The position numbers were made by a program, and so were the translations under genes. Of a stretch of DNA of 64,000 nucleotides, positions 10,701 through 21,156 are shown in pieces. Each line of letters opens with the position of its first letter. Within the stretch, counting starts at the first letter, position 1. The notes under the pieces are model-generated. The model had not been told where the DNA came from, did not search any database, and worked only from the letters and a program-made list of their open reading frames with translations. Source of the stretch: Pseudogymnoascus destructans (Eukaryota; Ascomycota; Leotiomycetes; Thelebolales; Thelebolaceae); NCBI RefSeq assembly GCF_001641265.1, contig NW_020167540.1, positions 310,001 through 374,000 of the forward strand, read 5' to 3'.

Positions 10701-11283
10701 GCCCCCTTACGTAGTTCGTAGGAAAGTGATAAAAATGAAGTAACAGGTCAGCAAACTCGATATCACCAAGGAAACCTCCTTCCTCCCATCGCCCTTCCTT
10801 CCTCAAACCGACTCCGATGAATCGCGGGAGTAAGCCAGGGTTGCGGGGGCGACCAACTGGGTCATTTTCTTCTGTCCTTAATGGACAGAGTTGAAGACTC
10901 AGTGTTGGACCGGCTTCTTGCTGCATTCGGTATTGCCACCGAACGCTTTTCCTGTCGTCGTAGCGGTGTTGCTGCTGTTCGATTCTCACCGCAGCCCCCT
11001 GTCGTCGATATATCTCATCGACAAACACCCTCACCAGCACCAGCTGTATACAAACCATTGTGGCTCCTCTCGGCCGCGATTCGAGCGCCAAGAGCAGCCC
11101 CAAAAGTAGATCGCTGAGGGTACTGAGGGCTTGACGCCCCCAAAAATCTCCGCCTGCATCGGGCTTGCGCTTGCGACGTACGGCTTTTGCCTAGGCGGCG
11201 AACGGCCCCGTCTGCCAGACGGCAGTCCTTCGCGGAGATCACTGTCTCCTTTCGCTTGCGGGGGGAATGGAGATTCGGGGCCC
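10701..11283 (-). other. Copia 3' untranslated stretch with polypurine tract
   Basis: About 580 bases between the Pol stop and the 3' LTR. In element orientation the last bases are AAGGGGGC, a short polypurine tract directly before the LTR. An 8-bp inverted pair (ATCTCCGC and GCGGAGAT) brackets part of it. Open frames here show no family features. Confidence 0.6.
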
Positions 11284-14274
11284 CTATAGGGCCTTTTGCA
11301 CCAGGTATCCCCGGATGCAGCGCATGAACGCTGGGAGCGGCAGCGGCTTCGTGAGAACGTCGGCTGGCATATCCGCTGTTGAAACGTAATCGATTTTCAT
11401 CTTGCCAAAGGCAATCAGCTGTCGTACGTAGTGATAACGGACGTCGATGTGCTTCGTCCTCTGATGAGACATTGGATCTGAAGCGATCGCCAGACTGGCT
11501 TGGTTGTCGCCGAAGATCTGGACCTGGCGACTGCATCCACCGAGAAGCTTTTGTCGGCCGATTTCCTGGAGGAGCGTGCGAAGCCACTGGCCTTGCTTGC
11601 TTGCTTCGCAAAGGGCGATATATTCGGCTTCAGTGGTGGACGTCGCGACACATCGTTGCTTCGCCGAAGTCCAACTTATCGGCCCTATATTCAACATGAA
11701 TATATGACCCGACACCGATTGTCGGTCAGTGTGGTCGCCTGCGTAATCCGAGTCGCTGTAGCCGCGTAGATAGGGGGGCATATCGCCCCCTATTCCTCCG
11801 AAGGAAAGTCGTAAGCTCCTGGTCTTCTTTAGGTAGCGTAGGGCGTGAAGAACTCCGTTCCAATTCCGTACTGTAGGCCTGGAACAGTTCTGGCTGAGCT
11901 GCCCCCAGGCATACGCGATATCGGGGCGCGTGCAGACTGCAACCCAAGCCAAGGATCCAACGCCCCGTTGATACAGGTGTTGATCGGCTTCAGGCTCACT
12001 GCCATCGCCCTTGAGGAGCGCTGCGCGATCAGTCGTCGCAGGAGTCGAGCACGGGGCTGCTTGCTCAAGCCGGAAGCGCCTGACGATCTCGTCGATATAT
12101 CCTTCTTGATCCAAGAATATTCGACGATACTTGCGGTCCCGCGTCACCCTGATACCAAGTATCATATTAACTTCGCCAAGGTCCTTGATCTTCCAGCGTC
12201 CCTGGATCCCTTTGACGACACGGTCGATATCTGACGGATCCTTGCTCATGATCAACATATCATCAACGTACAGACCCACCAGTATCCTTCGATCAGCTGT
12301 CGTGAAGACACTTGGTTCGCTGAAAATTGGCTGGAAACCCAGCCCACCGAGGCCTTTGCAGGCCTCAATGTACCACTCTCTCCCAGACTGCTTCAATCCG
12401 TAGAGCGACTTCCGTAGCCGTAGGACGTAGCCCTCCGGACAATATAAACCTTCAGGAGGCCTCATATAGACCTCCGCATGTAGGTCTGAGCGTGGATACG
12501 CGCTTACGACATCGATTTGCCGAATATCCATGTCCTCGTAGGCTCCAATCGCCAGGAGGAGTCGAAGAGACTCAGCCCGAATTGTCGGTGAGAATGTCTC
12601 AAGGTAATCGTCGCCAGGGACTTGACCGAAGCCCTGGGCGACAAGTCTTGCCTTGAATCGGTCAAGAAGGCCAGTGGGCGTGTATTTGACATTGAACACC
12701 CAGCGGCAACCCAGAACTCTCTTTCCTTTCGGTAGCTTCGCACGCTCCCAAGTCCCGAGCGACTGGAGCTGTGCGAGCTCTTCCTGGACAGCGAGAGTCC
12801 AGTCTGCACCATGTTCTGGATCGTTGACAGCCTCTGGGTATTTGTCCGGGACTAGCAGTTTGGCAGGTATAGCGTACGACGCCTCAAACGCCTCCTCGAA
12901 CGGCCTCGTTGGTCGTCGCTCTCTATCGCTTCGCCGGACGCTAAAATCCTCAGCAGGAGAGCTTTCCTCAAGAGTCTCCGCCTCCGTGAGGAGTTGGTCG
13001 GTCGCAGATCCGGAGTCGTCTTCTTCTTCTGGGAGGCCAGTAGATTCGTCGTTTTCAGCGTTAGGGGCCTTGTCCTCGTCCCGCTCTATCGACTGGACCG
13101 GTGGTAGCGGCACTATAGGGTGCAGTAACCCTTCACTGCTCCGTGTTACCCCCTGGATAGGGGGTTGCATTTCCTGATCAGGCAAATCGCTGACTAGAAT
13201 ATCATCATCAGCATCGTGCAGGCCCCCTATCAGAGTACTGTTCTGATGGCTTCGCCGATCAACAGCCTCTATAGAAGGCTCCCTCTCGAGGTAGGCCTCC
13301 ATGGGGTCAAACCCCACATCCTCAATAGGCCCCTCGTTATAATTGTCAAGATCAAGCCGTTGATCTTCGACAAACCTCACTGAGGTCGCGATTATAATCC
13401 GATTGCCAACCGGGTCATATAATCGGTACTGTTTCGAGGTTGCCATATAGCCAACCAGTGCAGTCCGTATCGCGTTAGGCGCGAGCTTGTCACCGTTCCT
13501 CTGTTCTTTTGAGAGGTTTGCGTATGCGACGCAACCCCAGACACGGAGGTGGGCTACAGACGGCTTCTTGCCGCTGTACGCCTCTTCTGGCGATTTGCCC
13601 TCAGGCCCGATTGGCAGCCTGTTCCGTAGATAGGAGGCTGCCATCACCGCCTCAGCCCAGAGCTTTGTAGGTAGGCGCGCGTAGGCGAGCATCGCCCTGA
13701 TTAGGGCCACCAAGGCCCGATTCAGTCGCTCAGAAACTCCATTCTGATACGACGTATACGGCGTTGTAAACTCGAACAGAATGCCCTGGGAACTTCCGAG
13801 GTCCCGTTCGAGGGCCTTGTATTCGCTGCCGTTGTCGCAGCGTACGACTTTGATCTTTCGGCCAGTCTCAAGCTCAACGCGAGCCCTAAACTCTGTAAAA
13901 ATTGCCCGTAGCTGCCCTGTCGACTTCATGACATAGACCCAAGTCTTCCGTGTGTAGTCGTCTGTAAATGTCACAAAATAGACGTTGTCTCCGCCAAGTG
14001 ACGGCGTCCGGTACGGCCCCCAGATATCGCTGTGGATCCTGTTGAGGGGGGCCGTTGCATGCTCTGATGCCTTCCGATTGATAACCTGCGTACTCTTGTT
14101 GAGTAGGCATTCCCTACACGAGTCCGCAAGGTCACCAATTAGCCCTGGCAGTCCGTCAACTGCTGTATGGGCCAGCCTCAAACTCCTTGAGCTCAGGTGC
14201 CCGAAGCGCCGATGCCAAAGCATGGCTTCCTTTGGTGACATCGCCACTGCGCGCAGCGCAGTGACGGCGCCTTC
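11284..14274 (-). CDS. Copia Pol: integrase, reverse transcriptase, RNase H
   Basis: It lies in frame with Gag, directly downstream of the TAG. The order is integrase before reverse transcriptase, the hallmark of Copia. Pre-integrase zinc region LWHRRFGHLSSRS and a Cys pair come first. The integrase core has IHSDIWGPY and VRCDNGSEY plus a downstream Glu, and is followed by a long acidic linker. The reverse transcriptase starts at RWVFNVKYTPTG and has its catalytic LYVDDMLIM; the RNase H has YSDSDYAGD and DNQASLAIA. No other stop interrupts the frame, which ends at 11284. Apart from the missing continuous link to Gag, all enzymatic motifs are intact. Confidence 0.9.
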   Translation of the reverse strand, partial: EGAVTALRAVAMSPKEAMLWHRRFGHLSSRSLRLAHTAVDGLPGLIGDLADSCRECLLNKSTQVINRKASEHATAPLNRIHSDIWGPYRTPSLGGDNVYFVTFTDDYTRKTWVYVMKSTGQLRAIFTEFRARVELETGRKIKVVRCDNGSEYKALERDLGSSQGILFEFTTPYTSYQNGVSERLNRALVALIRAMLAYARLPTKLWAEAVMAASYLRNRLPIGPEGKSPEEAYSGKKPSVAHLRVWGCVAYANLSKEQRNGDKLAPNAIRTALVGYMATSKQYRLYDPVGNRIIIATSVRFVEDQRLDLDNYNEGPIEDVGFDPMEAYLEREPSIEAVDRRSHQNSTLIGGLHDADDDILVSDLPDQEMQPPIQGVTRSSEGLLHPIVPLPPVQSIERDEDKAPNAENDESTGLPEEEDDSGSATDQLLTEAETLEESSPAEDFSVRRSDRERRPTRPFEEAFEASYAIPAKLLVPDKYPEAVNDPEHGADWTLAVQEELAQLQSLGTWERAKLPKGKRVLGCRWVFNVKYTPTGLLDRFKARLVAQGFGQVPGDDYLETFSPTIRAESLRLLLAIGAYEDMDIRQIDVVSAYPRSDLHAEVYMRPPEGLYCPEGYVLRLRKSLYGLKQSGREWYIEACKGLGGLGFQPIFSEPSVFTTADRRILVGLYVDDMLIMSKDPSDIDRVVKGIQGRWKIKDLGEVNMILGIRVTRDRKYRRIFLDQEGYIDEIVRRFRLEQAAPCSTPATTDRAALLKGDGSEPEADQHLYQRGVGSLAWVAVCTRPDIAYAWGQLSQNCSRPTVRNWNGVLHALRYLKKTRSLRLSFGGIGGDMPPYLRGYSDSDYAGDHTDRQSVSGHIFMLNIGPISWTSAKQRCVATSTTEAEYIALCEASKQGQWLRTLLQEIGRQKLLGGCSRQVQIFGDNQASLAIASDPMSHQRTKHIDVRYHYVRQLIAFGKMKIDYVSTADMPADVLTKPLPLPAFMRCIRGYLVQKAL

Positions 14275-15639
14275 CTAGGTGCCGTCGAGGACGTAAGAGC
14301 GTCCAATTCGATCGGCTACGCCGATAACTTCCCCCCTAAGCTCAAGGAGCATCTTGCCGCCACTGGTCGTCCTTGTCATGATCCCCCTGTCCTGGAGATG
14401 GGAGACCGAGACGAGGCTTCCAGCGAGCTTCGGTACGTGCAGCACTTCATGAAGCTGAATACGACGTTTGCTGCCCTTGACAGTTATTTCGAAGCTGACA
14501 GTCCCTTCGGCGACAGCCTGGATTTCCATCCCGTTGGCCAATCTGACCGGAATCGGCTTGTCTAGGGCAATATAGTCAACGAACGCCTCTTTGGCGTACG
14601 TCATATGGCGGGAGCAGCCCGAGTCCATAATCCAAGCCTTGCTTTGGGCTTGGACGTCGCTAACCCATCGGGTATCGACGCCACAGAGTTTGTCAACTGC
14701 GGCGATCCAGGATGTCTCAGTAGTAGGAGCGGCTTGGATGCTGGCAGTGTTTGCCTCCTCCGGTAGAGGCGGTGATAACCCCTTTCCACCGCCAGGGGCA
14801 GCGAGAGGTCCAGTCGATGGCCCTGCTGTCTTTGGCTCTCCTCTCTTCTTCGCGTTGCAGTCCTGGCGAATATGTCCAGACTTCCCGCAGTGATAGCACG
14901 TACGGGTGTCTTTCTGAGAGGACTTGCCTCCGCTGCCCCGTCCACCCCCTTTGCCCCTTGTACTTCCAGTATCCGTAGAGGCTTGCCGGGCAGATTCGGT
15001 GACCGACTTTGAAACCTTGGTCTGTTCCTCAATATCGACAAACTGGTCGATGATGTCTTGGTAATCTGTGATTTTTGCCGCCCTGATCTGGGCGCTAGCA
15101 ATGTCATATTTGCTGCCACGGCTTCTCATAATCGCCAGGAGCCGGCTGACCTTCCTCGAGTCCGAGGGCCTGTCTTCTGGCTCTATCGCTGCGATGTCGT
15201 CCTGGAGCTGGTTTAACATCGTGGCGATGTCAAATACCGGTGTAGACGCTGGCGGAAGGTAGCTCCCGAAGGCCTCGTTTTTTAAGTCCAGCTGCTGCAG
15301 CCCGTCGCGGGCGTGCATTTTCTTGAGCTTGTCCCAGACCTCCCTGGCTGTCGAGAGACCTATAACCCGGTTGACAATCGACGGGATGCAACTTTCTAGG
15401 ATGATCCTCCTAGCCCTGTTGTCGCGGAGGAAAGCGAGCTGTTCTTCGCGTGTAGCGGCAGCCTCCTCAGTTTCTTCCTTTTTTGGCTTGTCCAGCTCAT
15501 ATTCGAGCGTGAACTTGTTGTCGATAGCGCTCCAAACCTTCCTGTCGATAAGCTCGATCTGGATCTGGAGGGCCCAATTCCGATAGTTCGGACCAGACAG
15601 CTTCTGGATCCGGGACCTCTCGATGTGTTCCGACTCCAT
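14275..15639 (-). CDS. Copia Gag with zinc knuckle and aspartic protease region
   Basis: The frame starts at the ATG at 15639 (MESEHIERS). It runs through a UBN2-type Gag (GPNYRNWALQI near the start), a Ser/Gly-rich linker, a CCHC knuckle CYHCGKSGHIRQDC and the protease motif IMDSGCSRHM. It ends at a TAG at 14275-14277. The same frame continues without interruption into integrase, so this is the front part of one polyprotein. Gag packages the RNA, and the protease would cut the polyprotein. The stop is explained by one C-to-T change of CAG, or it is read through to set the Gag:Pol ratio. Confidence 0.9.
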   Translation of the reverse strand: MESEHIERSRIQKLSGPNYRNWALQIQIELIDRKVWSAIDNKFTLEYELDKPKKEETEEAAATREEQLAFLRDNRARRIILESCIPSIVNRVIGLSTAREVWDKLKKMHARDGLQQLDLKNEAFGSYLPPASTPVFDIATMLNQLQDDIAAIEPEDRPSDSRKVSRLLAIMRSRGSKYDIASAQIRAAKITDYQDIIDQFVDIEEQTKVSKSVTESARQASTDTGSTRGKGGGRGSGGKSSQKDTRTCYHCGKSGHIRQDCNAKKRGEPKTAGPSTGPLAAPGGGKGLSPPLPEEANTASIQAAPTTETSWIAAVDKLCGVDTRWVSDVQAQSKAWIMDSGCSRHMTYAKEAFVDYIALDKPIPVRLANGMEIQAVAEGTVSFEITVKGSKRRIQLHEVLHVPKLAGSLVSVSHLQDRGIMTRTTSGGKMLLELRGEVIGVADRIGRSYVLDGT

Positions 15640-15811
15640 TTTTTTGTGAGCCGTTATCACTTTCCGGCTTGTGGAGCTGAACTGCCGCAGCCAAGTCGAT
15701 GGCTTACTTTGCGGGCTTCTTTAGACTGAGTATTACCGGTGGGTAGCTCAGGCTCTCACTTTATCGATGTGAGACTTCGGAATCAATTCTTTGGTTCAAA
15801 TGCGAGGCTTC

Positions 15812-15835
15812 CTGAGCGTCGCCGGGCTCATAACC
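15812..15835 (-). promoter_or_regulatory. Copia primer-binding site for an initiator-tRNA-Met half-molecule
   Basis: Immediately after the 5' LTR the minus strand reads GGTTATGAGCCCGGCG. Its complement CGGGCTCATAACC is the anticodon stem-loop of eukaryotic initiator tRNA-Met (anticodon CAT), not a tRNA 3' end. Copia and Ty5 are known to prime with such an internal half-tRNA; here it is inferred from the match. Confidence 0.75.
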
Positions 15836-16169
15836 TGTTGGTGGAAGGCCCGAAATATCGCGACCGCGCGCAAATCGTGCGGTGTGTTTGGTGACCGGAC
15901 CTTTGGGCTTTTGCGCAACGGGCAGGAAAACTCGACAATAGACTACAGTATATAGAATGAATAGATCAATTGAATTACTACACTACCTATGGAGCCTACG
16001 TATTATTTATGTCTTTTCGGAGGGCCTACCCAAATGCCCTGAGTAACAGAAGGGTTTGGGCCTGAAACCCAATGCGCCGGAGTTCCGAGGCAATCTGCTC
16101 ACGCCAAGCGCCAATCGGGGAGCCCGACGATTGCACTGGGGAAAAGCTCCCATTCTCTTTCCCTCAACA
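15836..16169 (-). repeat. 5' LTR of the Copia element
   Basis: 334 bases, identical to the 3' copy. In element orientation it precedes the primer-binding site, and its outer edge abuts the target duplication TATTT. Confidence 0.95.
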
Positions 16170-16425
16170 TATTTGTGCTAACCCTGTCAGCCTCAATTAA
16201 TACATCTCACTACTCTGATACTTGTATGCACCAATGACATAGACAGACAGCAACTAAGCATACCAGAGTAGGTACCCACAGATGCATAGAATGGTGACAC
16301 GATATAGCTGGCCATGGACAAATACAACAAGAGCAGAGTAGGAATAAACACTCAAGCCTCTATCCTCACATCTCATCACCCCTACATTACCGTCCCCCCC
16401 GCCTTGGAAATCCAAGCACGTGAAT

Positions 16426-17026
16426 CTATCTCACAGTCCTCTTGACCACAAACTCCTTCTCCCCCTCCACCACCGGAATATCCTCCGTCTCCACCTTGAC
16501 AACCACTGCATTTGGCGGGCCGGTCTTAATCTCCTTCACCATCTCCTGCAGAGCATTTTCGTCGCCTTGAGCTTCGCCTTCGATCTAGTTGGTTCGTGAG
16601 TATGCCGTCATGTTTTGGATCTTAGATATGGTATGATACGAGAGGCATCACAAAGGCACCAATAGAGATGGGACCTGGATAGGTAAAGTAAAAGAGCACA
16701 CCTTTTCACCAGCGATATTCTGGATCCAGCCCGTGACCCCAAACTCCTGAGCTCGCGTCTGCGTATGCTTGCTGTGGTGGCATCAGTGGCTGCACAGTTT
16801 ACTTGACACCGTGGAAGGGTTTACCGGAAGAATACACCTGGAGACTGTTAGATAAGTCGTGCTCTCCTACAGTAAGCAGTAACAGCTGACCTTGAACTAT
16901 CCCTCCATGGATTCTGAAAGATATCTGGTGGGATGAAACATATCAGCCTCGTTACCGAAAGACGCCAAACTCAGTAGAGAATAAACTCAACCGCCAGCCA
17001 GAGGTAGTCCATACCCTTTTATTCAT
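16426..17026 (-). CDS. Acylphosphatase, five exons including a 13-nt micro-exon
   Basis: A small cytosolic enzyme of about 95 residues that hydrolyses acyl phosphates. Exons on the minus strand are 17026-17015 (12 nt), 16924-16891 (34 nt), 16837-16825 (13 nt), 16771-16702 (70 nt) and 16584-16426 (159 nt). All four introns (16925-17014, 16838-16890, 16772-16824, 16585-16701) are GT-AG. Joined, they give the family signature: GGIVQGVFFR with the catalytic Arg after the phosphate loop, then GVTGWIQN with the conserved Asn, and finally a Glu-rich half. Two motif residues of the VFFR block come entirely from the 13-nt exon, so the splice model is strongly constrained. The stop is TAG at 16426-16428. 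The gene is divergent from the Tls1 homologue. Confidence 0.88.
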
Positions 17027-17354
17027 CGTGAATCTTCTCCGATAAGAATTTGTCTCTCCCAAAGTTCAAATTAACCACTGCCGTCGTTTGTTTACCGTAT
17101 CAACTCACTTGAACAAGTAAGCAACAATCCAAAACTCTCCCCACTCCGTCATACCCCGACACACCATCCGGCAAACCCACCCCAATCTTAGCGCCCACCA
17201 GCCTCGCCCTAGCTTCCTCCCTAGCGCCCGTCCCCAGATTCCACATACATCATCCAGGCCGCTCTTTTCCATCCCATCTCTCCATCCTCCATCCTCTCTC
17301 TATAACGCCATATCTTCACCTCCTCCCTCAAAACCAAACAAGCAAGCGCAAGCA
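17027..17354. other. Divergent promoter region
   Basis: About 330 bases between the minus-strand acylphosphatase and the plus-strand Tls1 homologue. It is rich in C/T on the plus strand near the Tls1 start. No defined element was recognised. Confidence 0.4.
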
Positions 17355-18518
17355 ATGTACACAGACGCCCCCACGGCACCCGACCAACCTCCCTTATTCC
17401 GCCCCTCCAAAAAACGGAAAATCTACCGCCAGCGCGCCACCTCCGCACCTACGACGGCGATCCCACACTCCCCCGCCGAAGGAGCTACATCCTCCGCACT
17501 ACCGCCACAATCACCCCCCAGCACCGCCGCCGTCGCCGTCGCCGTCGCCGATGATGATGACACCGCCCCATCCACAGCAGCGATCCGTCGACTCCTAGCC
17601 TCCCGCAGACAGCGTGGCGGGGGCGTCGAGTTCCGCGCCTCTAACCCGCGCGGGGCCGACGACGCGGAGGAGGTCGAGGGTGAGGGCGCTGTAGTCGTAG
17701 TGCGGCGAGAATCGCATGATGACGGGCACAATGAGGAGGGCGGGTTAGCGATGGGAGGGAAGCGATTCGTGACGCAGACGGGGATGAGTGCTGAGGGTGT
17801 TGATAGGCATATGTACGTCCCCCCCCGCCCCTTTCCGTGGTTTTTGTATGAGTGACGCAGAGACTGATGACCCAGGATGGCATATATAGATTCTGAACTC
17901 GCGAAACGCCTTAAACCCGCTGGCATCAGTAGCGCCGACACATCTACACCGCCATCCACATCCGCCACCACCACCGGCGCTGATGCCGCCACGGCGTCGC
18001 AATCGCAACGACAGCACCAGCCCTCTCCACCGTACCAAACAGCTTCAAGAGGGAAGTTAATGGAAATTGAACTCCCCCCCCCCTCCACCACCCCCGCCCC
18101 TCCCCGAGCAGCAGTCCGCAAACCCCGCCTCGGGCGCGACGGCAAACCGCTACGAGGGAAGAAGAGGAGGACAGAAGAAGATATCCGGCGCGACAACCTC
18201 GTCGAATCCATCATGCAAGAAAACGGTCTCGGGATATACGAATCCCCCCCCCTTCCCACAACCTCCACAACTGGTGACGGAGAAGGGGATGAAGAGATAG
18301 AAGAGCGCTTCCGACGGGAATTTCTCGAGGGTGTTGAGGAGCGGAGACGTGGTGGTGGTGGTGGAGCAGGAGGGGGAGGAGGGAAAGGAGGGGGGAAGGT
18401 GGTGGGGAAGGGAAGGAAGGAGGAGGAGGGGTTGAAGGGGCCGAAGTTGGGGGGGAGTAGGAGTGCGAGGGCGGGGGTGAGGGAGGCGCTTTTGAAGGCT
18501 GAGAGGGAGAAGAGGTAG
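17355..18518 (+). CDS. tls1: Tls1/C9orf78 (Hep_59 domain) homologue
   Basis: Two exons, 17355-17812 and 17876-18518, separated by a 63-bp GT-AG intron, give 366 residues. Across the junction runs the family core: RFVTQTGM, a short acidic turn, then DRHMMAYIDSEL. This is diagnostic for the hepatocellular-carcinoma-antigen-59 family, whose fission-yeast member Tls1 acts with the spliceosome and affects telomeric silencing. The N-terminal 130 residues are low-complexity and acidic; the C-terminus is Gly/Lys-rich with charged repeats. The ATG at 17355 is the first in frame. The upstream CDS is only 330 bases away and divergent. Confidence 0.85.
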
Positions 18519-19372
18519 GAGGGGAGGTTTGGGGGGGGGGGGGGGGGTTGGATAATTGTGGTGTAGTGTAGTGTAGTGCAGTGTACTGTTAGAGAAGGAA
18601 GTCGAAGTTGTATGCTATACTGGTGGATGGGTAAAAGCAGTATCGGTGTTATCTTCTATCGAGGCTGGTATTATTCAGGCGTGTGAGAGCCCCTGTGCGG
18701 CGCGATGTCGCTTTGTGGAGAAATTGTCTGGTGCTCTTAGAATGACGCATAATTATATTCCCTTGAACTCTGATACGATTAAAAGCAATTACCCTTCGAG
18801 GCGAATAGAGCCGCTGTTGAGGATCATGAGCCAGAGCTTCTTGCAGATGTTTACTGGGGGCCTACTGCTATCATCACACTCTCTCGCCACTGCTAATGTC
18901 TGTCGTCACCGCTAGAGTCGCGTCGCCTCGCACCCGCCACCGTTATAGAGAACGCGAGGAGTGAGATACGGATTGCATTTGCAGGATCCTATGCATTCGC
19001 AGTAAGCCTAGCCTTCGTTCGTTGACCTTACCAGTCTGCCAAACTATGCAGGAGTTAGGTGTTATCATGCTGAATGAGTGTTTGTAGGGAAACTCAGGTA
19101 TAACCTGAGAGATGCCAAGAGAGAGCAAGAATATATCAGGCATTGATGTGGCAATATGTAAGGTGATCTAGCTAGCTAGCAATCTTGGGTATCGTCGAAA
19201 TTAAACTCTGGCCCCTCCGTGTGTGTGTTGCTCGTATATGTACATCCTCCATCCACCTCTTCCTCACCGAGGAGAGAGGGAGAGAGAGAGAGAACGGTAC
19301 CATGCCGGCTCATCTCCTCCCCCTTCTCCTCCTCTCCAATATTTGTAAATTCAATCACATCCCCTCCCCCCC
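18519..19372. other. Intergenic with simple repeats
   Basis: Convergent intergenic region between the Tls1 homologue and the next minus-strand gene. It has a 17-base G run (18531-18547) and a short GTGTA-type repeat around 18558-18586. No gene was recognised. Confidence 0.5.
18531..18547. repeat. Poly-G tract of 17 bases
   Basis: An uninterrupted run of 17 G follows the Tls1 stop region. Runs like this are error-prone in sequencing and polymorphic in vivo. Confidence 0.9.
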
Positions 19373-21156
19373 CTACCCCTTTATCTCCGCCGCCAACTCC
19401 CCCCTAACCCGCCCAACCCACCCCCACACCGCGCCCTCAAACCCCCTCCAGACCCCCTCCTCCGTCCCCGCCACCACCCCCCTAACATCAACCGTAAGAA
19501 GCACCTCCCACCTCAACTCGGCGGCTTTAATCCAGAACCGCAGATTCTCCGCACACCGATACGGCTTGGCGGTGTCGGTATGCCACACCGGAATAGCGCC
19601 AAACGGCCGCTTCGAGCGCGCCACAACCGCATTATGCAACTCTACCAGCACCTTCCCCGTCCTCAGCCCCTCCCAGAAGGGTCCCAACTTCACCTCTCCC
19701 TCCCCCGCCCCCGGAAACTCCACAGGCGCATAATCCGGCAGCGAAGCAGCGGGTGCCATCGCGCGCAAAAACGCAATCTCCCGCACAACATCCACCTCCC
19801 CCCCCCCTTCCACAACCGATCATCCAACCACGTCCACGCCCTCCTTTCCTCCATCTCCTCGCGCTCAATAGCCTCTTCCTTAGCGAGCATATCCCACACC
19901 CCCTTCACCCAATCACTGATCGTCCTCGCCTCGTCGTCGCGGAGACCGTGCGCGAAATTCCGCGTCGCCATGCGTCGGAGCACATCCATGACACCCAAGA
20001 GGTCAGCGCGGATGCGACGCTCGGAGCGGATGGAGGAGAGCCGTGACGGGTGCGCGTGGGATGTGTAGTAGCGCCGCGCGGCGCGGATGGCGAGGGTGAG
20101 GATGTCGAGGATGTGCAGGCCTTGGAGCTCGTGCCAGCCTTGGTTTGGGTCTGGGTCGCGCGTGGAGGGGTCAGAGGCGTTGGAGGGGTTGCTGGTTGGG
20201 GCGGGGGTTGTGATGAGGAGGGCGGTAGCGTCGGATTCGGAGCGGCGTCTTGAGCCGGAGAGGGAGAGGGAGGAGGGGGTGCGGAGGTGGGGAATTTTTT
20301 TGGCTGGGGCCGCGGCGCTGGAGGGGGAGGGGGGGGAGGTGGCTTCGGAGAGGGCCTGGGTTGCGGCGCGGAGGGAGGACTCGAGGTCTGATTTCAGCTC
20401 GGCGAAAGTGGGGGGGCGGGGGACGAGTTTGGTGCGGTGGTTGTATGTTGAGACGGTGGGGGGGAGCATCTCGGCGTGCGAGGCGTCGGAGTCGTATTCC
20501 GACTCGTAGTCGTAGCTGTCTGGCTCGGCGGAGATGGGGCCGGGGGAGCCGAGACCGCTGTGTCGGCGGCGGGGGGTCAGGTCGGGGCTGCTGCGCATGG
20601 AGGAATAGGAGCCGTCTTTGTCGGAGTGGTGGCTTGTTCTTCGGCCTGGGGGTAGGAGGCCGCCTTCGAGAGAGGAGAGGTCTAGGCCGTTGGGGTCCTT
20701 CCTTTTGGCTAGCTGCCCACCTTTGCCGTCGAGGAGCCCGGTGCGCGCGAAGTAGTATTGGAGATGGGCGATGCTGCCGAGGTTCATGACGCTCTCGCGG
20801 GACTGGGCGGAGGCGGCGAAGTTGGTTCCCTGGGGGCGCACGTAACCCCGCCGTTTGGGGCGCTCGAGGCCACCCATCGATTGCCGCGAGGTGTAGGAGG
20901 CGGAGGAGGAGCGGGAGGGGTAGACGGGCATGGATTGCCGCGAGGAGTCGGTGGTGGTGGGAGAGGGGCCGAGGCAGGCGGAGCGCGTTGGTGAGGTGGT
21001 GGAGGTGGAGGGGGTTGAGCTGTAGTTATGAGAGGAGGGGGAGAAGGATGCGGCGCTGGTAGGGGAGAGCAGCGGTGAGGGCGAGGAGGAGAGGAGGGAG
21101 ACATCTCCGCTGGGATCGGTGTCCTTTGTCGCCATGGTCGGTCGCTGGAGAGGCAT
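19373..21156 (-). CDS. Conserved-looking fungal protein of unknown function, frameshift in a poly-G run
   Basis: The N-terminal half is Ser/Pro-rich and disordered. The C-terminal half is an ordered helical domain starting at GWHELQGLHILDILTLAI and ending near the stop at 19373. The start is taken at the ATG at 21156 (MPLQRPTMATKD); another ATG is at 21135. The frame changes within a run of ten G on the coding strand (19798-19807) between WLDDRLWK and VDVVREIAF. A run of eleven would keep the frame open and give about 594 residues. No splice signals fit there. I recognise no named family; it resembles conserved unnamed proteins of filamentous ascomycetes. Likely functional, with a homopolymer miscount. 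Confidence 0.6.

Larger units (their letters stand above)
10367..16169 (-). mobile_element. Full-length Ty1/Copia retrotransposon, minus strand
   Basis: Two 334-bp LTRs (10367-10700 and 15836-16169) read the same base by base and end TG...CA. The 5-bp target duplication TATTT flanks both sides (10362-10366 and 16170-16174). The interior holds a primer-binding site, one long gag-pol frame with a single internal TAG, a 580-bp untranslated stretch and a short polypurine tract. Identical LTRs mean the insertion is recent. It landed about 260 bases downstream of the acylphosphatase stop codon. Confidence 0.95.

Noticed and set aside
10630..11103. Minus-strand frame in the Copia 3' region as an extra gene
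   Set aside because: It runs into the LTR, has no recognisable domain and starts far from any promoter signal.
12653..13177. 174-codon frame antisense to the Copia pol linker
   Set aside because: No Cys cluster or other motif like the Gypsy antisense genes; it fits a shadow of the acidic linker.
17423..18268. 281-codon minus-strand frame over the Tls1 homologue
   Set aside because: The sense strand carries the conserved Tls1 core across a canonical intron; the antisense frame is low complexity.
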